Shown here piece after piece: positions 43,886 through 55,209 of a stretch of DNA of 64,000 nucleotides. The stretch spans positions 9,159,517-9,223,516 of the forward strand of contig OX235263.1 in assembly GCA_944472135.2 (NCBI GenBank). The letters run 5' to 3'. The notes under the pieces are model-generated. The model was given only the letters and a program-made list of their open reading frames with translations, ran no database searches and was not told the origin of the DNA. The position numbers were made by a program, and so were the translations under genes. Origin of the DNA: Trichobilharzia regenti. Lineage: Eukaryota; Platyhelminthes; Trematoda; Strigeidida; Schistosomatidae. How positions within the stretch are numbered: position 1 is the stretch's first letter; the number at the start of each line of letters is the position of its first letter.

Positions 43886-44130
43886 CATTTCATCATTTCA
43901 TCATGAGCTGAAATGCGATAGAGAACTATTTGGAAACCTAAAGGGAGTACTAGAAAGGTGTTTCGTCGTAGTGTAGAACACTTCATCAGTACACGTCCAC
44001 TACCAGGATTCGAACTCAGGACCTTCCGCCTACAAAGCGACCTCGTAGATCATTCAGCCATTGGGAACCGATACAATCACCCATGAATTCTAACTTCTAC
44101 CAATTAACGATATAGCGTGACATCTAGGGA
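43886..44130 (-). mobile_element. SINE S4 copy
   Basis: Includes catcatgagctgaaatgcga, aggattcgaactcaggacct and cattcagccattgggaacc. Confidence 0.65.
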
Positions 44131-44289
44131 ATGCCATCTGTGGTGAGTATTTGTCCTCACATCCAACTCCCATTAGAACCCTAGGTAACCGCCTACATGA
44201 ATACGGCCAGTAATTTAAGAACTCTTACGTAATTCCATATTTTCCTCTGCATCTATGCACATCTTAATCACAACTGACTCATTAAAACT

Positions 44290-44400
44290 GACTCATTAGA
44301 AGTAGGATCGAGGATGCGCCTTTTGTCCTATTCGGGACTTGTTATCTGAATGAATCTGTATTTCCAAGTGAGTGAGTGTGATGGTGTTCCCACTGGGCTC
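44290..44400 (-). mobile_element. SMalpha-type SINE (S1) fragment, dead hammerhead
   Basis: The reverse complement has gataacaagtcccgaatagg and gcgcatcctcgatcctact; the core and gaaa are both mutated. Confidence 0.6.
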
Positions 44401-44404
44401 AGAC

Positions 44405-44805
44405 CTAATGTCCATAACCATTGGAAAACCAACTGGGAGTACAAGACAGCTGCTTCGTCTTAGTTTGGGACTCTTCAGCAGTACGCACCAAACGGGATTC
44501 AAACCCGGGACCTTCTGGCTAGCGGTTGCGCTATGTCATGAATTGGCAGAAGTTAGAATTCATGAGCTGGCCATTGGATCGGGTCCCAGTGGCTTAGTGG
44601 TATACGAGCTCGCCTCGTAACCAGAAGGTCCTGGGTTCGAACTCTGGCGGTGGGTGGGTACCGTTGAAGAGTCCCAAACTAGGGCGAAACAGCTGTCCAG
44701 TACTCCCAGTTGGTTTTCCAATGGTTCTCTAACTAATGTCAGCTCATGATGAAATCCTGTAACCAATCAAATCCCTACAACCCAACACTTGAATACAAAT
44801 GTGTG
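44405..44805. mobile_element. SINE S4 inverted pair
   Basis: 44410-44570 is minus and 44575-44805 plus. The plus copy is the reference for this family: A-box-like tggcttagtggtatacgag (44590-44608), B-box gggttcgaactc (44633-44644), body aaacagctgtccagtactcc and end cctgtaaccaatcaaatccc. Confidence 0.75.
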
Positions 44806-44890
44806 ATCAGATTGTTCAAAATGTATAGCGCAAATACATCACATTTTTCAGATAATCTCCGTCTTCTAATAACGCTATCCAAATTAACAT
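44805..44890 (+). repeat. PLE family 4 pLTR fragment
   Basis: Shares tgtgtgatcagattgtt and gcgcaaatacatcaca-like bases with 35255-35345. Confidence 0.5.
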
Positions 44891-44892
44891 TA

Positions 44893-45012
44893 TTATCATT
44901 ATTGAATTGAATTTTTTGATTTTCCCGTCGATACATCCAGCTGACGAGTCCCAAATAGGACGAAATGCGCTCTATCCTGGATTCTACTGCTAGCCACCAT
45001 CCACTAATTGTA
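44893..45012 (+). mobile_element. SMalpha-type SINE (S1), short copy carrying a complete hammerhead
   Basis: An inverted S1 3' end (44900-44932) is joined directly to a plus-oriented hammerhead (44932-45003). The tRNA-like promoter part is missing, so expression would depend on external transcription. Confidence 0.75.
44932..45003 (+). ncRNA. Hammerhead ribozyme, SMalpha type, intact visible core
   Basis: Stem I 5' strand atccag (44935-44940), core ctgacga (44941-44947), stem II gtcc/ggac with caaata-type loop (44948-44961), gaaa (44962-44965), a short stem III with a loop, and cleavage expected after the C of tatc (44976), followed by the stem I 3' strand ctggat. All conserved core bases visible to me are present. 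This is the known schistosome ribozyme class. Confidence 0.8.
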
Positions 45013-46684
45013 TATTATTATCATTAGTTTAAACTTCTGTGTATTTCCGATATTACCGTCACTGCAAATACCAAGATGGCTGCTATTACCAACACCGTAG
45101 TATTAACTTTTTTTATTTTTGTTTTTGCTGTTGTCGAGGTAATTAGATACAATATTTTACCAAAATGATGAGAATTCCCACACTATATTATAAGTACTGT
45201 TTTGGAATAAAACAAATTATTATTATTATTTAATGATAATAATAATATCAATAAACCTTACTTTGGAGATGTTTTCACCTAATACGGTCAACTAACCAGT
45301 AATTGCATTGAACAACTTGTATTGCTATCGGCAGATCACTTAGAGGGGTGGGACGTAGGGGAATATTAATTAACCCTCCCATTTATGCAAAGCTTATCTG
45401 CACCACCTCAACAAGAGCTCCTACAGGTGACGCGCCTACAATGATACTGACTGATTTATCATATCACAGTGGAACAACTTAGCAAGAATCTGAGGCAGTT
45501 CAATTCACTAAATATCGAAAAATTTACAAACTTAGTCAATAATAGCAAAGCTGTAAGACCTCAATCAGCTCAAAATTTTATTACTTTTGACTAAAAACTC
45601 AGACTGGTAAATCAAACTACTACTAATCAGAGACATATCGGTCTGGATAGCATGAACACATCTGTCCGTTCATTATATACAACCTTTCAAGGGATATTTT
45701 CCTTCCCAATGAAATTTAATTGCTTAAAATGCCTACTAAATTAAATACCCATTACCACTGTATTCTTCTAAGACTGGAATTTAGTACCCTTTCTTCTGTA
45801 CAAAAAGTGAAGGCATCATAGCTTACAGTTTTGCTCGAGAAGCATTGTATCGTTATTAGACTTCGTGACAAAGAGATACATATAATTTCCTTTATGATAT
45901 TTCATAATTTTGCATTGCATATATTTTGGGTAAATCATGGGAAAAAACTGGCGAATTTTTCAAATCTTTGTTATTCGTCAGTTAACTTTTCTGATGTCAC
46001 ACTAACCCAGGTCAACAACTGCTACCTTGTCGTAGTGGTCGGGTTTGAATACCGCTTTGGCACAAGAAGTTAAACTAGCTGTGACTTATGTTCCTGCAGG
46101 TCTCGCCCTGTCAGAAAGGTTGTCTGCATGGCGGTTAGACTATAAGCAGTTACTATGCTATGGGGTACATGGGCTTCGGAATCCAATCGGATGAATTGGC
46201 ATATGAACCTGTATTGGTCACCGACAACCATCGGAACGTAGCTCCTGATGCTGCTCTACTGCTTTACGGATAAGACTTCAAGTCAAAGTCTTCAGGGGGA
46301 GGGGTGATTCCTTAAGACAACCACTTGCTTTAGTCTGGGTGTCCGAGCAATATCCCAGCCCTCACACAAACACAATCAATTAACTCAGAAACAAGCTTAT
46401 AAAACAAGTGTCATTCTAATCGGTTATATTGTAATCTAAAAGAAACTTCACATTTGCTTCTCATTTTTCCATGTATACATGGGTGCATATTGCGCTATGA
46501 AGCTATAACGAAGCTTATACAAAGCCCAGTCGTATTCGCAATAATCGGATTTGTATTCACTCCTTTCTAAAAAGGTTGCTTCGTCCTGAAATACACAAGT
46601 CCTCAAAAATGCAGAAAACTATACTGGAAATTCTATATCTGTCTGTCTAAAATTCCATATCAGTTTGTGTACTAGATATATCAC
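45013..46684. other. No supported gene; unclassified sequence
   Basis: 45180-45240 mirrors the element end at 29085-29150 with ATT repeats. 46080-46340 is moderately GC-rich with an old coding-like texture (short frame 45831-46073 not supported) but no motif I can name. The rest is AT-rich. Confidence 0.4.
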
Positions 46685-46835
46685 ACACAGTGATGAAACA
46701 GTATTACTGTTTACTGGATGACAATGTTTCGAACACAATTCATTATTGTTCATAATCATCCCATCAATTGTAATCACACGACTTTGAAACTTGATTTTTA
46801 TAGTTTTCTAGTCTACATTGAAATGTGACTAAACC
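46685..46835 (+). repeat. Dispersed repeat R1
   Basis: Copy of the family at 59965-60170 (agtattactgtttactggat; gttcataatcatc). The minus strand has gaaca/tgttc closing on gaaa (46751-46727). Confidence 0.6.
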
Positions 46836-47349
46836 AAGGACTAGATGTCTATCACTGGTTAAACTTTCTAGGGGCCAATCAAATAATTCATAACATTTGT
46901 AAATATATGAAATATAATCAATAATTTTGATTTATTTTTTATCGATTATTTTACTAGTAACAAAGGTTAATTAATCAACCAGCTTAGTCATCTATGTGTA
47001 TATATATTCAACCAGTCCTGTATAATATATATATATATACAAGTGTGGTATGGTGTACGCTTTAAATTTTTACTGATCAATAATTAACTAATTATAGAGT
47101 TATTTCTATTCATAGAAGGTTATTATTGATCTATATATATACAGTGTGGTAAATACATTTGACAATGAGAATGACATCTGTCAAAAAAGGTGTAACAATG
47201 CGACACAGTGAAAGGGGGAGAGTAAGAGAGAGCGAGAAAGAAAGGGAGTGTGCTTTGCGTCATCAAGCATAAACATTTTGACATAAAATATTGATTCCAT
47301 CTTATCAGTATTTACATAATGAATCTCATAATTAAAAAGGTTGTAAGGA
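46836..47349. other. No gene seen; TA-rich tracts and purine-rich run
   Basis: Short TA repeats at 46998-47040 and a GA-rich stretch at 47208-47250. Confidence 0.45.
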
Positions 47350-47640
47350 TATCGTTATTCTCCTGGGTTCCAAGTGGAACATACTGCTGGAGTAGTACAC
47401 CTCCATTCCACCCTGTTGTCTCCTATTCTTTGTAGCCGGATCCACGACTGCTTATAGGCTTTCATTTCCTCGTCAAACGATCGACTCCGTGTCATCCTAG
47501 AACCCCAGACAAACATGTTTCTAATTCGAGTTCTGCTCGACAGCCTGCCTTGAGTGTGATGTCCGTTAATGATCTACTCAGTGTGAGTTCAATCCATACC
47601 TATTTGTCTCTGTATATTTAAGTGTTGGTTCTCAGGTTTG
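47350..47640 (-). mobile_element. RTE-like family C, 3' end, old
   Basis: The + strand begins cctgggttccaagtggaaca, similar to the C2 3' end, followed by degraded C-terminal sequence. Confidence 0.5.
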
Positions 47641-47664
47641 TGACTGGTTTCATGTTTTCATCAA

Positions 47665-47900
47665 GAAATAACTCTAGTTAGAGAACCATTGGATAACCTA
47701 GGAGTACTCGACAGTCGTTTCGTCCTGGTGTTTGGGACTGTATATCTCCAGGTTTTGAACTCAGGACCACCTTTCAGTTCATGATATGGCACAACAACTA
47801 TCCATTGTCATCACTGGTGAGTATTAGCCTTCACACCTGACCTGCGGCACCCCACTTCTGGTGACGACTTCCAACTAGAGCTTAGGTGGGCAAAAGGATT
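47665..47900 (-). mobile_element. SINE S4 copy, partial
   Basis: Contains gttagagaaccattggataa, ttttgaactcagga and agttcatgatatggc, the reverse complement of the S4 body and head. Confidence 0.5.
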
Positions 47901-47929
47901 TTGGATAATTCACTGACTGTCAGGATTCC

Positions 47930-48320
47930 TTGTTACTTATCTTTTCTCGCTAGCTGATCGTGTGTCATCTTCATTATCGAAATAGTGAAGATAGTTATTG
48001 ATAAAAATCTTGAAAATTTGGATGTTCTACCTCATGGTGAATGCAGCAGATTTCTATACTGATTACAGATAGATGAATGTTTACTTTGCTTTCTTCTCCT
48101 GCCTGGATTTGATATTCTCATTTGTGTCGACTGTAGGTGGTATGATTCTACCTAGGTGAGATAAGTGGAAGAGATGACTTCCTTTGGATTTCTTCCACTG
48201 ATGATGACTGATGCTTTGCTTTCGTTGGTTTTTGAGTATCTCCATCGTTTCACTTAAAGTTCTGTCTTCGATGACTTCCGAAAACCTCCTGTAAGTATTT
48301 TCCATTCACTGAATGAATAA
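47930..48320 (-). mobile_element. RTE-like family C fragment
   Basis: Minus-strand blocks GSHLFHLSHLGRII and VDTNENIKSRQEKKAK parallel YLGSxxSxxG.TDEDIK...GKAR in family C copies. Confidence 0.5.
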
Positions 48321-48654
48321 GTTACAAAGGTAAGTCAATATGACAACAGCTTCAAAGAGGACCATGTTCTTAAAACCACACTCAGTGAAATAATAACACA
48401 AAGCTACAGAGAGTGCAGTAAAACGCGCATTCAATGCAGCCGTAGAGGTATATTATCTCTCTTCACAGCCACTCCAGTTATACGTTCTAGAAAGGAGGAT
48501 AAACCACCTAATTTTGCCCCCTCTATCATTTGTGTGTGTGTATCTACCTTCTAGACTGCTCCTGCCAAACCAGTTACATAGAACATACATATATTGGCCT
48601 GTTTTAACTCGGGATAAACAAATTCTATTCGTAAATCTGTTTTTGATTTTGATT

Positions 48655-48850
48655 TTTTTGATTTTTGATTTACAGCTTGATTCCACACTGTATTTTTGAT
48701 ACAAGTATGGAATTTTCAGCATGGATATCGGTAGCCCAAATTTTGCAGGCCGACCATACATATCAGGTGTGCGCCGGCGTGGGCTCGAACCCCGGACCAT
48801 GTGCATGGTTGGCGACAGTCCTAACCACTGTGCCGCCGACGCACACCTTG
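48655..48850 (-). mobile_element. SINE family S2, near full length
   Basis: Reverse-complement tRNA-like head (ggttcgagcccacgccgg) and complete body ending at the A/T-rich tail near 48655. Confidence 0.78.
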
Positions 48851-48904
48851 CAGATACGGAGCACTAGTCTGATATTTTTAGAGCATTTAAAGTTATTTAT
48901 TGCA

Positions 48905-49110
48905 TTACGACTAATGGTTAGAACTCTCGCCAACCATGCACATGGCCTGAGGTTCGATCCTCTCCCGACGCACACCTGATATCAATGGTCGGCCTGCAAA
49001 ATTTGGGCTACCGATATCCATGCTGAAAATTCCATATTTGTACCAAAAATACAGTGTGGAATTAAGCTGTAAATCAAAAATAAAAAAAAAATAAATAATC
49101 TTAATTTTGC
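48905..49110 (+). mobile_element. SINE family S2, near full length, inverted partner of the previous copy
   Basis: Head taatggttagaactctcgcc (A-box region), gaggttcgatcctc (B-box), body, and an A-rich tail aaatcaaaaataaaaaaaaa. With the copy at 48655-48850 it forms an inverted repeat with a ~55 base spacer. Confidence 0.78.
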
Positions 49111-49434
49111 TTTACGAGTTTACCTTCAACACACACCTTAGTCTAAATGAATCCCTGATGTTGATTGGATGATTGAAGACAATCAGCAAGAAGCCCTACC
49201 TGATCTAGGTTTCGAGCTAGTTGGCATTTATCAGCAAGGTGTATCTGCTACAATCAAGGAATCCATGTCAATCCTTCAGAGATTCGAACTAGCGTCACTC
49301 AGTGATGCAGTGAAAATATTCATTCGTCTTTTCGAATCATTCTGTTTGGTATTCTCTGATTGAGCTAAAAACATGTCCATAAGTCAGTTATATATATACT
49401 GCATGTAAAGAACTCTTTTGTAATGGAGCTGTAC
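49111..49434. other. No gene seen
   Basis: Short frame 49169-49363 has no recognised motif. The stretch 49225-49290 resembles a decayed SINE. Confidence 0.35.
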
Positions 49435-49695
49435 TTTAATATTTTTTTTACTTTTTATTCCTATACGTTCCCAGTGGAACATACACCTTCAAGCTAGAGA
49501 CTTGAAGTTTCTGTAGCTGTGGTGTTTATTTTTTTAACGGGATGGGATTGGTAGTCCCATGCCCAACCTCCCCTTTTTGCCAGTTTCATTACTGGTTTAG
49601 GGAGGTAAAGGAGTGCACCGGCGGGGGATCGAACCCCGGACCAAATGAGGCATGGTTAAGGAGCACTCTACCTTTGTGCCACCGACGCGTGCTTT
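49435..49695 (-). mobile_element. SINE family S3
   Basis: Same organisation as 57385-57626: body with ggaacatacaccttcaagct, ggtagtcccatgcccaacct, then the inverted tRNA-like head ggggatcgaaccccgga and ccaccgacgcg. Confidence 0.7.
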
Positions 49696-49998
49696 AATAT
49701 ATGAAAGGATATAAGTCATAGTCAGCTGATTGGACCATATATCAGCCAAACTCAAATCTACCAATCAGAGGATAGATAACTGCCTAAAATAGATTAATAG
49801 AATGACGCCCATGCATCTGCAGGTAACTTGAGCTTCACTTAAACGTTGTTAAATATTATTATTATTATTAAACAAATTAGATCTAGAGCATGTAAATGAA
49901 ATGCAGTGAATTCAATATATCCCATAATGTCTTTTTATTGTTCCTACATAACATTAACTAATTTATTGTTAAACATATAAGCCCTTAGTATACAATTG

Positions 49999-50068
49999 GT
50001 GGATGGTGGCTAGCAGTGGAATCCAGGATGCGCATTTCGTCCTATTTGGGACTCGTCAGCTGGATGTA
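49999..50068 (-). ncRNA. Hammerhead ribozyme, SMalpha type, intact visible core
   Basis: On the minus strand: stem I atccag, core ctgacga (50059-50053), stem II gtcc...ggac, gaaa (50038-50035), self-complementary atgcgcat as stem III, and the cleavage base C at 50027 followed by ctggat. All visible core bases match the schistosome hammerhead. Its own tRNA-like promoter lies upstream at about 50195-50090 on the same strand. Confidence 0.85.
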
Positions 50069-50356
50069 CCTGCATTTCTCAGTGAGTGATGACGTTCCCA
50101 CCGAAGCTCGAACCCAGTACCCATAGTTTCAAACCCAAAAGCGTTATCTACTAGACCACTTGGGCCACGAGAGCCACCTCTCGGTCCAAACAATCGACGG
50201 GAAAATCAAAAATTCAATTCAATAATTAATATGACCCGTTGCACAAGAGGTGGCTCTCGTGGCCCAAGTGGTCTAGTGGATAACGCTTTGGCGTTTGAAA
50301 CTATGGGTACTGGGTTCGAGCTTCGGTGGGAACGTCATCACTCACTGAGAAATGCA

Positions 50357-50430
50357 GGTACATCCAGTTGACGAGTCCCAAATAGGACGAAACGAGCATC
50401 CTGGATTCCACTGCTAGCCACCATCCACCA
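50357..50430 (+). ncRNA. Hammerhead ribozyme, SMalpha type, C3-to-U core change
   Basis: Same layout as its inverted partner, but the core reads ttgacga (50368-50374), so C3 is U. Stem III is gagcat in place of gcgcat. C3 pairs with G8 in the active site, so reduced or no cleavage is expected. Confidence 0.75.
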
Positions 50431-50629
50431 ATTGTATACTAATTAAATGCCCAGACATCGTCGAAGCATCTGCACAAGAAGCCGACATGTCAACCTGAGA
50501 CCGAGCACTTCGGTCCAAACAATCGACGGGAAAATCAAAAATTCAATTCAATATAAGCCCTTACTTCGTCAACCGATATATTTTGCTTATAAACTTTATG
50601 ACGAATGTGGGTAATTTATGGATCGCATG

Positions 50630-50815
50630 GATGATTTCATCATGAGCTGAAATCAGTTAGAGAACCACTAGAAAACCTGGGAGTACTGGACAACCATTTC
50701 GTCCCAATTTTGGATTCTTCAACAATGCCCATCCACCGCCGGAGTTCGAACCCAGGACCTTCTGGTTACAAGGCGAGCTCGTATTCCATTAAGCCCCTAG
50801 GACCCTGACATCAGC
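50630..50815 (-). mobile_element. SINE S4 copy
   Basis: Contains ttcatcatgagctgaaatca, ggagttcgaacccagga, ttacaaggcgagctcgta and ccattaagcccctaggac. Downstream 50816-51017 is unremarkable. Confidence 0.65.
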
Positions 50816-51017
50816 TATGGATCCACAAAATTTATTATTTGTTTTATGAACGTTTAGTAACGTTTTGTATAGTAAGTGAGAAAACTGAGAAAAAAAAAGG
50901 AAAATAAAGAAAATCAGCTTCAGGGATCAAACGCTAGAATAGCAAGTTAATGAATTCGTGTAAATAACGCAATATTCTTAATAAAGTGATGAATTAAATA
51001 AATAAAAATATTAAAAA

Positions 51018-51770
51018 GGATATCTGTCTGTCTGTTTTCAACATAGAACTGTGCATCGATGCGCAGCAGTTCAAGTCGCCACACTCCATGTAGAACACAA
51101 AGCAAGAGAAGAAAGTTAAAAGAAATGTAAAATAGAGACAGTAGACAGGGATATGAGTCAAAAAGAATGGTAATATCGAAGAACGATATAGTTTCAATGG
51201 GTACTATAAGTCGCAAGGAGTGGATGAATCTGCACCAGCCATTGAAAACAATTTTGAGCCATATCGCCAATTGTTTCCAGCCACCATTGGTTTTAACCAT
51301 CCCGATGACCATACTAGTCATGAAGTCTGCACCTTCCTACGTAGCCAGCTAAAACTAACTTTTGTGGATCTCAGTGACTGGTTCCATGTTTGGGTTTGAC
51401 CACCACTGGCTATCTCTTTTCCAACCTGACCCTATGTCAGTTAACACTGCCCATTGTCGAGGAAGCGGTAGCTACGCTAGGCATGCGTAACACATCTCCT
51501 AACCATCTCAATCGATGTGACTTCATAGCCTCGTCAAGTGATTTCCCCTTCTTACCTACCACTCAACAGCTAACTTCAGCATTGCTTACCTTATTATACC
51601 ATTTCACACAGGAGATAGAATGCAGGCACCTATGATCAAAGGCAGGCAGTCTTTTGATGTTTACCACTCTCAATGGCCATGGTTCTCTCAAAGCTATAAA
51701 TGAGGATGGAGAGGACTGCTGAACAGTACACACTCCTTTTGGTCGACAGCCGTCTTTTCGCGTCTTTTAG
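51018..51770 (-). mobile_element. RTE-like family B, 3' end, old
   Basis: Starts with the complement of the tail (atctgtctgtctgttttcaa) and is alignable to 16175-16860, with many substitutions (MVENRSQW-like replaced by LKIVFNGWCRFIHSL). Confidence 0.72.
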
Positions 51771-52609
51771 CCCGATGACGAAGATTGATCCTTCAGAACT
51801 CTTCACAAGATGAGGCTGAACAGTACCAGATGATTCTAACGCTCATATATATGGGCGTCACTTGCGTTTCTTCAATTCAAGCTCTTAATTTTTATCAACA
51901 TATAAAACTTTTATACTTTTAAATTATTTGTTTTGATAGCTTGTCAGGAACATTTACCCACTGTTATAGAAACAGGAATGCATGAATACCTCCTGTCTGT
52001 CCATCACCAATGTTCAACAATTCCTAGTTGATTTTCTTCAACCAGCTGGACAACAGATAATTCCCAGTAAAACGAGTCCGAGAAAGTGGAAATGACATAA
52101 ATGAGAATACTGAACTTAATGTGTGTGTACACTTGTGGCCTAGGGGAGTAGGCATTTTTAAAATAGATGAAATCGATTAATTTTTTAACAGTCTAACAAA
52201 CAGCTAATCAAAGGATCATTTCGAATCATGAAGTAACTTTATACCTGATAGTTTTTAGTTTTTTACAAATTTCAGATGTTCTTGAATAAGAAGTGACAAC
52301 TTATGAAGTTATCTTTGGTTTCATGTTGTTTCGTCACCAACCAAAGCACAGTGTTTCAGTTTGAATTAGTTCATTGTGATATGCCAAGACACTGAAGATT
52401 CTGTAATTTGGCCAATCATTTAGGAGAAAAAAGTAGATGAATGCATTCAAAGAAAAGTTAGTCCTGAAGTTTACAGTTTGCAATCTACCAGTCAAAGGTG
52501 TAACTTGCATACATGTGTGTAAGTGTCATTCTAGTAAAGTAGTTTAGACACTTTATACAATAAGTCAAATTCGCTATTTGCAATTTACATAGTTCCTTTG
52601 TAAAACCAA
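51771..52609. other. No gene seen
   Basis: AT-rich sequence with no recognised coding or repeat motif. Confidence 0.4.
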
Positions 52610-53700
52610 AGTGTACAGAGCTTGGAATGGCAGTCAGCTGTCTATCTCAACTTCATCGACTTTGAAAAGGCCTTCGCTACTACTGGATGCCGTCAACAAT
52701 TATACATCTCATCCAGCAGTTGTACGACAATGCTTTATGTTATGTAATCCACAACGGGAAACTCATGGAATCCTTTGAAGTGAAGACGGGAGTAGGACAA
52801 GCTGGCTGGCTGCCTACTATCTCCAATGATTATCCTGATTGCGGTATACTGGATACTGCGACTGACAGACGATGGCGGGCAGCGAAGAAACAGGCATTAA
52901 ATGGACCCACACAGGAAACTTGGAGGATCTGGACTTCGCCAATGATACATGTCTGATTTCTCACAAACTGGAAGATGTGCAAGTGAAAAGTAACAAATTG
53001 GCAGAAGAAGAAGCATCAAAGACAGGACATGACTTCAGGTGAACACGGAGAAAAAGAGGTAGGTGATTAAGACGCCTAGCCGACGGCAACAGAAACGGAC
53101 ACTAATCAGGATAAATGGGAGAAATCTGAAAGAATCAACCTCCTTTACCTACCCACCTACCTACCTGGGAAGCATCTTTTCAACTGTAGGCGGACGAAAC
53201 TGATCACGATATCAAAGTGAGGATCGGAACCGAGAGGCTAGGTTTCATTCTCTCAAGTTTGTGGAGTCGGTGCTACTTGCTATACCGATCAGAAAATCGG
53301 CCAACGCATCATGAAGGCCACTTCGAACAAACTACACACCTTCATCAGCAGCTGTCTTCACCCAATACTGAAGATTAGATGCCCAGAAAAGATTACCAGA
53401 GGGGATCTCTTGGAGCAAACTAACCTATCAGGAACCAATTGCGCAACAAATAAGCAGGAAGAAATGGGAGCGAATTAGCCATACTCTGAGGAAACCATCA
53501 AGTGATATCACACCCGGAACCCGAATCGGAAGCGGCGAGTTATTAGTCCAAGGGTGACTTGAAGGAGGTCATGTAAAGAGGAGATGAAAGCATGTGAGCA
53601 GATGTGGATCCAGGTGAAATCGTTGACAGAGAACCGAACTCAGTGGAGACTTTTGGCTGAAGCCCTATGTTCCTCTAGGAATTGAAGGAAATAATAATAA
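52610..53700 (+). mobile_element. RTE-like family C, RT palm to 3' end
   Basis: Encodes YLNFIDFEKAFATTG-like, PSTIIHLIQQLYDNA and LEDLDFANDTCLIS: FADD has become FAND (about 52935-52946). It then runs to ctctaggaattgaagg with AAT repeats at about 53690-53700. Multiple frame breaks. Confidence 0.75.
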
Positions 53701-54339
53701 TGAACGCTGGTGATTCGTCAGTGTAACCTTGAACTGTGTACGTGCAAACAAGGTCTGTTCAATCTGTTATCCTACCAAGGATCTTAATCTCATACATAAT
53801 TGTTCACTTCTATGTTTTTAATAAGCGATTCCCTATCACCACCCTTACATGATCATTTTGTATAGTTTTCTATGCTTCCTCACACTTTTTAAGCGGATAT
53901 TCAACTACCTAACTTCTCGATGAACAACAAAAATTCCAACATTCAAGAGTTAGCTGTTAGGGGAATTGATTTGTTTCAAGTTTGATTACAAACTGATATA
54001 AGTCATTAAACCCATCACCATTTACTTTGGAACTCATGAGAAGCATGCACCCACCAGCAGGTTTTAAAACCAGTAACTTCCAGTTATAAACCACTCAATG
54101 AATTCTAACTTCTATCAATTCATAAACGTACCACAACTGCCACCAGCAATCGTCATCGGTGGCTAGTACTCGTCCTGTGTGTATCACACTCCTGGTCACG
54201 ACTTCACATAACAACTCTCGACGACTTTGACCTGCACCCAGTTACTAGAGAGCATCAGATTAATTTTCATGACTATATTTCCAGGGATTTGATTTGGTTT
54301 TACAGTGTGATCATAGATTGATATCATTTAGAGGGCAAT
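53701..54339. other. No gene seen; weak S4-like scraps
   Basis: 54040-54120 has a faint minus S4 head and body; otherwise nothing is recognised. Confidence 0.35.
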
Positions 54340-54790
54340 AATTGAAAACCGCCAAGGAGTACTGGACAGATGTTTCGTCTTCTTTCTTCTGGATAGGTCA
54401 CCAGTACAGAACCACCAGTGTTCAAACCCCCAAATTACCCGTTATAAGTCAAGCTAGCTCGTAGACCATACAGTCATTGAAATCCAACTCACTGACCAGT
54501 ACATTAATTCTGACTTCTAACACTGGGGTCCTGGTTGGTCGCATATGAAGATAAATACTCACCATCGATAACAATGGCTGGTGCCAGCCGCACTTAATGC
54601 ATCACAAAATTAGTAGGAGTTAGGATTCACAGACAAGCCATTGTTCTAGGAGGTCACTTGACATGTAACCCCGAGGTTCTGTATTCAACCCCTGGTGGCA
54701 GGTGAATACTGCCTATAAGTACTCAGATAGAATGAAAGAAGTGGCTGTCTATTTCCCACTGTTTGGTTTTCAGTGATCAAATTAATTAAT
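54340..54790. mobile_element. SINE S4 copies, minus (54340-54560) and plus (54620-54790), old
   Basis: Minus copy: accgccaaggagtactggac, agtgttcaaacccccaa. Plus copy: gttctgtattcaacccctgg and gtgaatactg with a decayed body. The stretch 54791-55209 is AT-rich and featureless. Confidence 0.45.
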
Positions 54791-55209
54791 CAGTAATTAA
54801 TCAAATTTCGAACTCTTAATTCCCTTGTATCCTAGATTAATCCATAATTTCTTTCTGTCTTTAGAAACCATTTCTCTCTATTACTCAGTAACAGATTGCC
54901 ATACCTTTTAGAGTAAATACAATTACGATTTTACAGCTTCTGTAGATGATTTCGTCGACAAAGAAAATATTGTTCCGTGAATTAGATTTTATTTTCTTCA
55001 CGCTTCAATGGCTATTTTGGTAATCACTTCAAAACCTAACTTTTATTGATACTTGACCTATTTATTCTATGCATCTTGAAATCAGTATTCACCTTCAATA
55101 ACCCTTCTTTCAGTTCATCCAATTGAACACTCTCCCAGTAACCTTTAAAATTCATTTCCATTGTCTTTGGTATACTAATTTTACCAGTTGATGTTTCCAC
55201 CAAAAAATA

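Larger units (their letters stand above)
49985..50565. mobile_element. SMalpha-type SINEs (S1), head-to-head inverted pair
   Basis: A minus copy (49985-50225) and a plus copy (50226-50565) face away from a short common centre. The tRNA-like heads (plus: A-box tggtctagtgg at 50269-50279, B-box gggttcgagct at 50321-50331) sit inside and the hammerheads outside. The arms are ~200 bases and nearly identical. The plus copy keeps the full tail (gacatgtcaacctgagaccg ... cgacgggaaaatc). Confidence 0.85.

Noticed and set aside
48081..48305. 74-codon minus frame as a gene
   Set aside because: Its order parallels degraded RTE family C C-terminal sequence.
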